From Gautieria morchelliformis (taxonomy: Eukaryota > Basidiomycota > Agaricomycetes > Gomphales > Gomphaceae), in assembly GCA_015179125.1 (NCBI GenBank), contig WHVA01000404.1, forward strand, positions 1 to 64,000: 64,000 bases of DNA. The letters are read 5' to 3'. The stretch's first letter is position 1. Each line of letters begins with the position of its first letter. A program made the position numbers and the translations under genes. The notes beneath the pieces are model-generated. The model did no database searches and was not told the DNA's origin. It saw only the letters and a program-made list of their open reading frames with translations. This document shows positions 30,096 to 40,759 of the stretch, piece after piece.

Positions 30096-32400
30096 ATGAT
30101 GATTCCATGCAGTCGAAGACAGACACGAGCGACGAGCTCGAGGTCCACGCCCCAGGCACAGCCCAGCGACACGACGGCTGACGCTACCCTGGACCAAGAG
30201 TCCAGGACGATAGAAGACGGAGAGATCGTAGATCTCACCACCCTCGTTCCCCCAGTAGAAGACGAGGAAAACCCCGACCACGTCTCGTCGAGTGTGGCCA
30301 AGGAAGAGACGACGCTGGGCAACGAGCCAGCGCCGCCCCCCCATTCCTCTCTGCCCAGAGACAAAGGAAAGGGCAGAGAGGTCTCGCCGTCGTCAGATGG
30401 TAGAGCAACAACATCGAGGCGGGCACAAAGCCACGACTCGAACCGACACTCACGAAGTAGAGCGACGACGATCGTCCCTGAAGGAGGACGACAGCAAAAA
30501 AGACGAGCCCCAGACGATGGTAGGACTCAGAATACTTGAGCTCCAGTCGCAAGAGCTCAAGGGCTCATGCCATCGACCACGAGACGGCAGAGACCCTGAA
30601 CAAACAGGTGCAGGCTGCGCTGCACCGAAGCATGCTGACGCGCCACAAGCACGATCAGCTGGCATCGTAGCTTTACAACGCCACCGCCGCCCTAATGGCA
30701 ATCGGCAAGGAACTCCACCAGGCAGAGGAGATCAGGCTGCAAGACGCAGCCACGCTGGAGGACGTCCAGAAAGCCCTCCGCCCATGCGGGGAATGCGACG
30801 CAACTCGTCCGAGCTCGCGACAGTCCGCAGCCAACGAACGCAGTCACAACGTGGAAGACCCGCGCCGAAAGGAGTGGGACAAGCAGCGAATGCCGCCGCC
30901 AGCCGTCCCGGTCGAACAGGATGTAAGGTTCAGGCACGAACCTCAAGAGCAACCGGCTGCCCCAACGGACAGCCGTAAAACGATCCAACAGATCGTTAGG
31001 GATCAGATCGCATCAGAGCCTGACTCTGAAATGACAACCGAGAGCTTAGAGCTCGAAGTCGCACACTGGCAGCGTAAAGAAGCCACAGCCAGGCGCCGCC
31101 ACACGCGGGCACTCGAGCTACTAGCGAAGAACACTGAAGAAACAGTGGCCCACAGCCACACTGCTCAGCTGCCCGATGAGCAGCTCACGTGAGCCGTACA
31201 GGACGCGTGGCAGGCACGCGCAGCCTACAACAGCAGGCTGCGGATCCGCAACGTGGGAATGACCGGGGACACCAGGCACAAAACGCCCCCAGAACCGAGA
31301 GCACAAAAGGCTCCCGATCCCGAGCCCGATCTGGGCCTGGGGCCCATCAGGGCATATAACAGCCTGCCCCGCGCGACGTCACAGCCGCGCGAACGATCCA
31401 TGGCCCCAACGGAAGTCCAGGGAATCCCTGACCAGGCTGACGTCTACCAATGGAGCCATACGACAGGATCACACGGATGATCCGCATGGCGTCCGCGGAC
31501 ACAGACCCAGAGAAGTCTGTGCTAGCGAAAGCCAGCGTGAAATTGGCTCACCCCGAGCCACATGCCGGGGGATCTGACCTGAAGAGTTTGAAATCTTCAT
31601 GGCAGCCATCCTACGATGGCTGAAAATGAATTGCCTCCTAGGACCAACCAGCATAGACATGCAGGTCGGCTACGTGGGCACTCGCCTCACCGGCGAAGCC
31701 CAGGAGTGGTTCCTTCAAACGTAGAACGCTTCGATCGCCAGGTCCGCAGCTGGATGCTGGAAACTGTGATGCAGGGCCTTCAAAAAAGGTTCCTGCACAC
31801 ACTGACGTACCATCACGCATCGAATAAGTTCGAGGTGGTCATGCAGGGCATGAAAACCATTCAGGAAATGCTGAACAAGCTCACGAAATACGCGGCACGT
31901 ATGATACAGCCGCCAGACAATTACACATTCCGGAGACGGTTCATGTCGGCGCTGCGTGAAACACTGCACAGTGAAGTCCTCAAAAAGGGCTATAATGCTG
32001 AGAGCAGCTCAATAGAGCAACTCTTCGAGATGGCCCGGATGATCGAGGAGGCATCCCGATACAACATGGGGATGCGCCCTGCAGAAAGCACAGCAGCAAT
32101 GGCAAGCGCTGCCCAGCTCACAGGGAGAAGCCGTTGACACAAACGGGCCTGACCAGGCCCAGCCTGAGAAGCGGAACAGGACAACGGCTACCGCCCTCAC
32201 ACCCAGCACAAGCTGGACGCCCGCCTGAAGCTAAACAGCCTCAAGTGTCAGGGTCGTCCCCACGACCTGCCCCACCAACGAAAGCATTGGGCCGGCCTAA
32301 TGATCGGCCCAGCGGCAGCCAAAGCAACACCAGTGCTTTGAATGCGGCCAACCTGGCCACAAGAAGGCAGAGTGCCCCGGCTTAGGTCAGGTATAAGGAC
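30096..32400 (+). pseudogene. Gypsy-3 gag region, frameshifted
   Basis: Overlapping plus-strand frames keep coherent protein stretches: an acidic/Ser-rich start (IEDGEIVDLTTLVPPVEDEE, 30190-30270), a coiled-coil-like part (ELEVAHWQRKEATARRRHTR, about 31050-31110), a capsid-like part in 31616-32137 (FVVMQGMKTIQEMLNK-type helices, YTFRRRFMSALRETLHSEV) and a CCHC knuckle CFECGQPGHKKAEC at 32334-32375. At least four frame changes separate them, so no intact Gag can be made. Confidence 0.7.
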
Positions 32401-32540
32401 AGCAGCCGCGAGGCACGACGGTGAGGCCGAGGATCCGGAGATGGATCTCAGTCAAAATTCTCTTCAACAGATTGCTGAAGAGGGGAGGGTGATCCCCAAC
32501 CCAACGACACTCCGGACAATGGAGATGCGCCCGCTGAAGA

Positions 32541-32862
32541 GTGGGACCCGAGCCGTCCCAATACTATGAATGGGACGAAGAGGTGGAAGACATCACCTAC
32601 AGGTCCAGCGCGATCAGATTCGCGCTGGAAGACGAAACCGCCACGAAGGTCATGGCAGCACGCACGTCGGTCACGCCAGACAAGGCAGCCGAGCCGGTGT
32701 ATCACCACCGAAGCAAACACAGGACGCGGCCAACGCGCCTGCGCAGTGAGAACTGTACCCTATCGGGGTATGGGAAATAAACGGCTAAAAGCCCACTGCC
32801 TGCTAGACAGTGGCAGCGAAGGGGTACTGCTATCCCCCGAATTCACGGAGCTACAGGGATGA
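32541..32862 (+). pseudogene. Gypsy-3 protease region
   Basis: The frame DITYRSSAIRFALED leads, after a frame change, to KRLKAHCLLDSGSEGVLLSP, which carries the DSG active site of a retropepsin (about 32790-32840). The following 32870-33270 is in broken frames. Confidence 0.6.
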
Positions 32863-33276
32863 AGACATTCTCCCTGGAGCAGCCAATCGCGCTGCAGCTA
32901 GCCTGCATAGGCAGCCATTCCACATCAACTATGGAACAACACGACCATCAAATTTGGTCGTGAGACATACGACGAATATTTGACGTAGCGAACTCAATAT
33001 TATGACACTATCTTAGGGACACCGTTCCTAAGGAGATTCGGCATAACCCTGGACTTCTCGAGCCCAGGGACGATCCCAAGGGGAACGAAGTGATCCCGAC
33101 GGGCAAGGTCTCATTCGACGACGACGGATGACGAACGAGGACAAGGGGCCATGGGTGAGCAGGATCACCTAGGCACCAAGCCTAACCTGGCTCATTGAAG
33201 CCAGGAGGACGAGTCGCGGGACGACTCGTCCTCGAACTCACCCTACAACCGTAGGGAGAGGCGCTCTCACCTAACG

Positions 33277-34816
33277 GTGAAAGCGATGGGGAAGAGGAAA
33301 GCGGTTCCGCGCGCCGCGGGACCTAATAGACGCACACAGCGCCTAATGGCTTCTAAGCCAACCACCACCATCATCCTCACGGATGATGACCTTCCTCGCC
33401 TCCGCGAGGAATGGATGGAACGAATCACTGACTTAGTCAGTGGAATTCCATTAGAACTCCCGCCACTACGGGAGATCAACCATGAGATCAACCTCATCGA
33501 TCCCAACAAGCACATGCGGTATCGACTACCGAAATGCCCCGAACACTTCCGAGAGGAACTGTCGGCTAAGATAGAACGATACACCACTGCAAAGTGGTGG
33601 ATTCCGGCAGTCACGCAGCAGGCCGTGCCCATGCTGTGTGTGCCGAAGAAGAACGGTACATTGCGAACCGTCTTCGATCTGCGCCAGCAGAACGAAGAAC
33701 ACGGTGAAGGACGTCACACCCTTCCCGGATCAAGATATCATTCGCAGCGACATGGCTCGCTGTCGGTATCGAACAAAACTCGATATGTCAGAAGCATACG
33801 AGCAGATCCGGATCCATCCGGATCACGTAGCAAAGACTGCCTTTGCCACGATCCTTGGCACCTTCAGGAGCCAGGTGATACAGATGGGGGACTGTAACGC
33901 CCCATCAACATTCCAACGGCTGATGACAGCCATTTTCCGCGACTGCATAGGTCGCTTCGTCCATGTATACATGGACGACATCTTCATATTCTCGCTCTCA
34001 ATACAAGAGCATGAAGAGCACCTCTACATCGTCTTTGACAGACTGAGGAAGAATCACCTTTTTCTGAGCAAGAAAAAGGTGGACCTCTATTCCATCCGAA
34101 TGGAGTGTCTCGGCCATATCATCGATGGCCGAGGGGTACATGCCGACGAGGACAAGATGCAACGCATCCGCGAGTGGCGCAGGCCACGGACGTTCAACGA
34201 CGTCCAGCGTTTCCTCGGGCTGGTACAGTATCTGGCACACTACATGCCAGATGTTAGCGCATATACCACCCCACTATCGGGCTGTGCACGTAATAACCGT
34301 CCATTCGAATGGACGCCACTACTAGACAAATGCTGGCAAAGCATTAAGGCGTTGGCCTGTAAGGCCCCGATCCTGCGTCCAGTAGACGCAAGGTGCCCAG
34401 AGCCGATCTGGGTGATCACCGACGGGTCAAAAGCCGGCGTCGGTGCGGTCTACGGCCAAGGTCCTGACTGGAAAACCTGTCGACCTGCCGGCTTCTTGTC
34501 AAAGAAGTTCAGCGTTGCTCAGCAACACTACCGGACTCACGAGCACAAGACGATCGCGGTGCTCGAGGCTCTCATGAAATGGGAGGACAAACTGCTGGGG
34601 CGAAGGTTCACCCTCGTCACAGACCACAAAGGGCTCGAGTACTTCGAGACCCAGAAGAGCCTATCTGACCGCCAGGTCAGATGGTGGGAGTTTCTCTCCC
34701 GGTTCAATTTCAACACCGTTCACGTTGACGGTATAGAGAACAAGGTAGCGGACTGCCTGTCGCGCTACTACGAGAACGACACGAGTGATGACAATCACCC
34801 GGACCAGTCTTCGTGA
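33277..34816 (+). pseudogene. Gypsy-3 reverse transcriptase-RNase H
   Basis: Two frames joined by a frameshift near 33690-33710. The first has LPPLREINHEINLIDPNKHM and MLCVPKKNGTLRTVFDLRQQN. The second has YRTKLDMSEAYEQIRIHPDH, the catalytic YMDD (VHVYMDDIFIF), the tether region, RNase H (IWVITDGSKAGVGAVYGQ) and VDGIENKVADCLSRYY. A second frameshift coincides with the TGA at 34814-34816. Confidence 0.9.
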
Positions 34817-35934
34817 ACGCGGATGCGCGTTTAGACCCGGACGGTGAGTTATTGCCCACCGACCGGTATATCGAGCTGCGAACAGCGGCGACAAGACGCT
34901 CTAAACGCCTCGCTGAGAAGACAGAGGCGAGAGTAACGGAATCCGCCGCATTAAACGAGGGCTCACCAGAGCCCGCGAACGTCGCCGCGTCATGCGACGA
35001 CGACGATGATGTCAGAGCCATCGCCGCAGGAAATGACGGCGCGCCCCTGCGCCGGGTCATCGAGCAAGGCGTAGACCTGTCTAAGGTCCTACGAGACGCA
35101 TACCACAGGGACACCATGTTCACAAAGATCATGGCGCACCCGGACGCGCACCCGAGATTCGGGATCCGGGACGGGCTGATCTGGACTAAGAATCAGCTCA
35201 AAAGAGACGTCATTGCCGTCCCCCGCTCTGTTCTTCAAGGGGGAAGGAAGCTGATCGAAATTATCATCGATCGGGCACATCAGATAGTCGGCCACTACGG
35301 CCATCTGAAGACTTCGAACTACGTTCGAAGAGCATATGGTGGCCGGGCATGAGCCCAGACATAGAAGCGTTCTGCACATCATGCGCGAGTGTCAGATGAC
35401 GAAAACCGGACCACAAGGCCCAAAGGCCTACTACACAGCCTACCCATTCCAGATAGGCCGTGGCAGTCGATTGGCATCGACTTCATGGGGCCCCTGCCCA
35501 AATCCAACGACTGTGACTACCTGATGGTAGTCATCGACCGACTAACGTCGCTCGTACACCTCGTACCAACCACGACGAGCGTGTCAGCCAAGGGAGTAGC
35601 CTGGCTGTTTCTGAAGGAGGTCGTTCGACTCCACGGAGTTCCCGACTCCATCGTCTCGGACAGAGACTCGAAGTTCACGTCGATCTTCTGGCGTGAACTA
35701 CAGCGACTCATGGGGACTAAGCTCCTCATGTCAACTGCCTTCCATCCCCAAACGGATGGAGCCACCGAGCGGGCAAACCGCTCGATCGGCCAGATATTGC
35801 GCGCGGTCGTCAGAGACGATCAGAAGGATTGGGCATTGAAATGCCCAATGGTTGAGGTCGCCCTCAACAGCAACGTCAGCGCGACCACAGGGTTCGCACC
35901 TTTCGAGCTGAACCACGGCTATATGCCGGGATAG
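34813..35934 (+). pseudogene. Gypsy-3 integrase
   Basis: 34813-35352 carries RYIELRTAATRRSKRLAEK and the H2C2 start (DRAHQIVGHYGHLKTSNYVRR). A lost base near 35338 turns YWWPGMSPDIEAFC into a stop. Another shift near 35450 leads to WQSIGIDFMGPL, SIVSDRDSKFTS and HPQTDGATERANRS, the three DDE segments. The frame ends early at 35934 (GYMPG), where the family continues, and 35935-36210 shows remains in broken frames. Confidence 0.87.
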
Positions 35935-36213
35935 ACCTCCCCATAGCCGTGGACACCCCGTTCAAGGGGTAGCCCGGTTCGCACATCAGGCAAAATGGAA
36001 CCTGATGGCGGCACACGATGCAATCATAGAGCATCGAGTGACGCAAACGTTTCATGCAAATAAGAAACGTATGGCGAGCGACAGGTACGCGGCCAACGAC
36101 CGCGTCTACCTTCGACACAAAACCTAACTCTCCCGAAAGGAAGAGCCAGAAAACTAGTCCCGCGGTACATCGGACCGTACCGCGTCGTCGAGGCTCACAA
36201 CGACGCCTCGACG

Positions 36214-36555
36214 GTGACCCTTGATCTTCCCGACGAGCTGAAAAGCCGTCGCATTTCACCGGTCTTCCATTCAAGCCTCGTACGGCGATACGAGGCTAAC
36301 AACGACGAATTGTTCCCTCGTCGTGAGGCCAAGTCATTTTATGACTTCGGAGCGAATGACGACGAGGAGTGGCTCGTCGACGAGATTATCGCACATCGAT
36401 GGATAAACTCGACGGACCTGGAGTTCCAGGTCCGTTGGACCCTAGGCGACGTGACATGGGAACCCATGTCGTCCTGCAAGGACCTTGAAGCCCTAGATAG
36501 CTATCTAGAGCTTCGGGGGGTGAGCAAGCCACGTGACCTCCCCAGACGCCGCTAG
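36214..36555 (+). pseudogene. Gypsy-3 integrase C-terminus with chromodomain
   Basis: Reads SRRISPVFHSSLVRRYEANN, the conserved post-integrase segment, then EEWLVDEIIAHRWINSTDLE and FQVRWTLGDVTWEPMSSC, a chromodomain with one of the usual aromatic cage positions changed (TLGDVTWE where WKGY..TWE is typical). It ends at TAG 36555. It belongs to the pol polyprotein. Confidence 0.82.
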
Positions 36556-36643
36556 ACGCGTCTGTCACGTGCAGACCACGTGACGCGCCGGCCACGGCGC
36601 GGTTAAATTTTCACCTCGGATCTTTCCGAGGGCGCATCGCTTC

Positions 36644-38621
36644 TTGGAAGCTAACCACCATCATCCCCACGAAGATGATGCCCCCAAAGATGGGATGGAC
36701 GTTGATCCGTCAACGTCCACAACGCGAGCAATGGCCCCGAGACAGGGGGCCGCAGATATTCTCCATGCTCCAGTAGACCAGGAGCACTGGATGATCGTGG
36801 GATGGGAGGACGCCCTCGCCATCGTCCACCCGGACGATTGCGCAACATGCGCGGACTACGCCGCGCACCTAAGGGCCGCGACAGGCACCCGCAAGGTCAA
36901 ATTGCGGACGAAGACATCGGCGACGCCGTCGATGCAGCCTGGGGATGGCTCCCAAGGGGATCGCGTAGCGCAGAAGAGCCCCTCCGGGACATCCATGACC
37001 TTAAAAAAGAGGTCAAGGAGTTGGAAGCACGGTCGAAGACCGCGACGACGCCTCGCAACCGAGCGCGCCAAGATCAAGGAACTGGAGCAACAGCTGAGCG
37101 CAGCCCAGCTCCAGGTTACCCTGGCCCACGTTGCCTCAAAAAGGCCGCGACATGACCCGGCCACGGACCCAGTGGCCGGCCATCATCACTTCGCGACGGT
37201 GCCTCTGCCGGCGCGCACAACATCGGGACTAGCGTCCCGATTGTCGGCGCCGACCCCACGATGACAACGACGGAAGGGCATAGCGCACCTTCCGACTCTG
37301 CGTACGGCGTCCCAGAAGGATGGGAGTCAGACTCGTCCGTCTGGAAGACGTACGACCGGAAAGGGCACAGCGGCTGGCAGAGCAGCCAAAGAAAAAGCGC
37401 AAGAAATTGCGCGGCTCCCCCAACACCGTCAATGGGCTAACCATTGCGAGGGAAAGTGCGATTAGCGCTTACCTAGCGGGTCATCGTCGCACACTGTCAA
37501 CGACCCCGCCCTTCAACGGCGGATAGCACAGGTCGAGGCCCAGTACATCGGGCCTGGCGTGGCCCTGCCTCCACCGGTGGGGACAGTTCACCCTCCCTAC
37601 CCGGGGGAGGGGACGCTCATCCCACTCGGAGATCCACCGATCTCCGAGACGGGCCTCCTACCATGGCCGGTAGGGAAGGCCCAACAGCGTCGTACTCAAT
37701 GGTACGACGTCTGCCCGCTCGACGAACCACACTTCGTCGAACTCTTAGCGCAGGCAAAAGAAACGCCACAGCTCGCGCGTAGCGTGAGATGATGGCGTAT
37801 TTAAACGCATTGAGCGCGAACAACGCGCTCGCAATCCCAAAAGGGATTGTCTCGTGATAGCGGGCGGTACCCCCACGATATCGCGGCCATCCTGAAGGGT
37901 TGGATACATAACCCTGAAGGAATCCCATCCGCCATCTGCGACAACGCGGATGGCACCTTCAACCTAGATGACATGGACGTCTGGATGTGGTTGAAGGCCC
38001 TTGCGCCCGGGTCAAAGGGGTCGCATCACTGCTCAGGGCGAGGCTACTCGACCTATTCGGCTCGACAGACCAATGGTCGAGCCTCGTCGATGCCAGGGAA
38101 GTGCTGACACCTCAGAGCACCACCCTGCGGCTCTCAATCATGGGCCCATTCCCTGTGGAGGGCCGAGCCAGCCCGACATCCCCCTCGCCGAGATTGCGAG
38201 ATGGTTGGCCCGCTACGCGGGGGTCACTCGCGAGCGAGTGGCACGCATTGAACACTATGTTCAACGCAGCATCACCGGCGCCCGCGAGGGCCAACAAAAG
38301 GTCCTCAAGACCAGCCACGTGAGGGCTGCAGTGCCACGACCCCTCACTCATGCTCAGCTCGACCAAGAGCTGGCGTGCTTCCGGCCCCCTCCTCAGACTG
38401 AGGACCTGGCCGTTGAGGCCATGCTCCGCAAGGACACTGGCCTCATCACCCAAGCGGATACTGCCATTAGTGGTGAGGCCGACCAGCCTCACCCAATCAC
38501 CACCAATGACGCGGAGGTGCCCCCGGAGGAGGAACGTGCTCCACCGGCCCCATACGATGACAACATCATCGTATCGGCCACTCTAGAGGACTCCCTTATG
38601 GATGACCTCTATGAGTCGTAG
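36644..38621 (+). pseudogene. Gypsy-3 long 3' extra coding region, unknown function
   Basis: Between the chromodomain and the 3' LTR lie about 2 kb with coherent plus-strand protein stretches in shifting frames. They are DQEHWMIVGWEDALAIVHPD (36770s), a coiled coil (DIHDLKKEVKELEARSK; ERAKIKELEQQLSAAQLQ, about 36990-37110), a basic PKKKRKKLRG stretch resembling a nuclear localisation signal (about 37383-37415), DIAAILKGWIHNPEGIPSAI (37880s), and a 206-codon uninterrupted end (38001-38621) with EIARWLARYAGVTRERVARI and an acidic tail. I recognise no family. It is in the sense orientation and ends 33 bp before the LTR. Confidence 0.5.
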
Positions 38622-38654
38622 TTGACCCCTATAGTTGTCTATAGAGGGGGAGGG

Positions 38655-38868
38655 TGTAAATAACCTGTGTTTGTACATGTACAATAGTTATTACATAATC
38701 CCAGTGGCCCCTTAGGGACCCACTGTATAGTTTATGCATGGGAACCGGCCAGCGGTCCCCATCGCATCTTACTCTTACCTGTCACTACGTAGCATTCAGA
38801 ATACCACTCATTGGTCAAGTTCTGTAGTGCCCTTGTGATACAAGGTTCTAAGATCGACACCCTTTACA
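38655..38868 (+). repeat. Gypsy-3 3' LTR
   Basis: 214 bp, TGTAAATAACCTG...ACCCTTTACA, preceded by the polypurine tract AGAGGGGGAGGG and followed by the ATGAT target duplication. Confidence 0.93.
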
Positions 38869-38873
38869 ATGAT

Positions 38874-39760
38874 TAAGCTCAAGGGGGAGCTTCATGGAAA
38901 ATTACCTTTGACAGATTTAGGAGAAATGAAGAAAATCTTGGGAATTAGAGTTTAGAGGAATAGGGATGAGGGAACACTGACTATGTCTCAAGGACATTAC
39001 ATCGACATCATACTTGATCGATTCAACATGGCAACAGCCCATTCCGTATCTACACCTCTACACAAAATGATCAAGCTCACAACGCCTATGGACTCAACAG
39101 GTCCAACTGCCGAAGTACCCTATGCTAAAGCAATCGGATCACTAATGTATGCAGCACTCAGCACACAACCCGATTTGGCTTTTACCATACAACATCTGAG
39201 CCAATTCACTACTACTTACAGAGCCGAGCACTGGATGGCGATCAAGCATGCGCTCAGGTACCTCAAAGGGTCCTGTGACGAGCATAACCTTCCGACAAGA
39301 CACTGGTCTTGACCTTGAAATATTCATTGATTCAGACTATGCCAATAGAAACAATGCACTGTCTATTAGTGGCTATGTAGCTATACTAGGAGGGGGAGCC
39401 ATCGCATGGAGCTCGAAGAAGCAGCGAACGATCGTGTTATCTACTACGGAGGCTGAATAGATGGCACTCACTGAGGGCGCCAAGCAATTGATCTGGCTGA
39501 GGCACTTCATTGAGGAGCTAGAAATAGATCAAACTCAGCCCATGTCACTTCGATCAGACAATCTAGGTGCCATCACACTATCGCATGATGCAACATACCA
39601 TGCACGTACCAAACATATCAACGTCACATATCATTTCATCCATGAGAAAGTGGCCTCTCACGAGGCATCACTTACGTACATACCGACGAAGGAGAACATA
39701 GCGGACATATTTACGAAGGGACTAGACTTACACCAACATAGGTATTTATTAGGAAATTAG
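38874..39760 (+). pseudogene. Copia RT C-terminus and RNase H
   Basis: Continues the Copia pol after Gypsy-3: LTDLGEMKKILGIRV, then TAG (38953-38955), TMSQGHYIDIILDRFNM, ALSTQPDLAFTIQHLSQF and LRYLKGS. A frameshift near 39275 leads to RNase H: LEIFIDSDYANRNN, IAWSSKKQRTIVLSTTEAE, TAG at 39458-39460, MALTEGAKQLIWLRHF, and ending IPTKENIADIFTKGLDL. The stop at 39760 lies 34 bp before the 3' LTR, whose polypurine tract is GAGGGGGAG. Confidence 0.9.
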
Positions 39761-39794
39761 GATTTTGCAGAAGGGACTTCTCGCTGAGGGGGAG

Positions 39795-40759
39795 TGTTAG
39801 TAATGGGGACAATGATGTTACAATTCCAACTCCATCCATACACCCATTCCTCCTATCCAAAACCCCATGTCATAACCCATGTCACTAATCATCAGTCTAC
39901 TCCCTCGAATGCACACACATACACCCACACCAGCCGCCCGATCCCCTCCAGCCCACATACGAACTCCTAGACCCATGCGTACCCACATGGCCACACCCCT
40001 ACACAGAACCGCGGATCAGCAATCGATGCAGCAAGCCGCGGACCCATCCCTGAGCCCGAAACCACCTGATCCATGGAGTGGCACGACAGCTAGTCTGCCG
40101 CGCACACATCCCTTCCATTTTCTTTCCATCTGTTCCTTCCACCGCGCCACCCGTTTCTGATCAAACTCCTTCTATCATAACACACATATTATCTGTCCCT
40201 CTTTTGGTAGCTAGGATACATACAAACCACAGCATCTGGCATTACAGATCCCCTAGTCCATACCTCACACATGCATCTACTCGCGCCGGTCGCATCCTTT
40301 TCGTACTAGATCACTATACACAACAGATAAATAGTCGTCGTGCATATTCTAGAGAGTCAGTCAATCAGTACTCATTTATCTTGGGAGTCATTGAACACCT
40401 CACTGCGCATATACTGTGTAACTGCTGTTCGAGATACTCACACATGGTGTATACTCGACCCCTCTATTTTCTACTCGATTCGACTTCCATTCGAAGTCTA
40501 AATTATATTGCTACCTAAGCTCATCATCATCAAACTCTTAATCTTTCCACAGATGATACGGCCAAGGCAGAGCCAGCACGCACTTAGCTGGAAGTTCAAG
40601 AACACTCTTGACTCTGGGATGCTGGTGCACTGGCATGGCATCAGCACAGCATCAGCTCGAAGGATTAGTAATATAGGAACATCATATTTAGTATATAAGG
40701 ACAGACAATCTTGTGTAGATCATAGAATAATCAGTTTATTATAACTCCTTCGTTCCACA
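39795..40759 (+). repeat. Copia 3' LTR (with internal insertion)
   Basis: Starts TGTTAGTAATGGGG and ends CCTTCGTTCCACA. After removing 39816-40551 plus one target duplication it matches the 5' LTR. Relative to that copy, most differences are CpG to TpG or CpA (GGCCGAGG/GGCCAAGG, TCCGGG/TCTGGG, ACCGG/ACTGG, TCGTAG/TCATAG). Confidence 0.88.
39816..40551. mobile_element. 736-bp solo LTR inside the Copia 3' LTR
   Basis: Begins TGTTACAATTCC and ends CTTTCCACA. It is flanked by AATGA (39811-39815) and GATGA (40552-40556); the other LTR reads GATGA at this site, so this is a 5-bp target duplication with one G-to-A change. It has no coding sequence. Short frames in 39879-40518 are not supported. Confidence 0.75.

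Larger units (their letters stand above)
29743..38868 (+). mobile_element. Gypsy-3: chromovirus with long 3' extra coding region
   Basis: LTRs 29743-29957 (215 bp) and 38655-38868 (214 bp) differ at only about four sites. A perfect 5-bp target duplication ATGAT flanks it (29738-29742, 38869-38873). It contains a long gag region, protease, RT, RNase H, integrase and chromodomain, then about 2 kb more coding-like DNA. The coding regions carry many single-base frameshifts despite the young LTR pair. Confidence 0.92.
19800..40759 (+). mobile_element. Ty1/copia LTR retrotransposon, multiply interrupted
   Basis: LTRs at 19800-20018 and 39795-40759 (the latter with an internal solo LTR) flank a gag-protease-integrase-RT-RNase H frame in Copia order. 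It is interrupted by Gypsy-2 and Gypsy-3. Flanks CCAGC (19795-19799) and CCGGC (40760-40764) are a 5-bp target duplication with one CpG-type change; copy II has the empty site CCGGC. Five in-frame TGA stops, two TAGs and a few frameshifts make it inactive. Confidence 0.92.
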
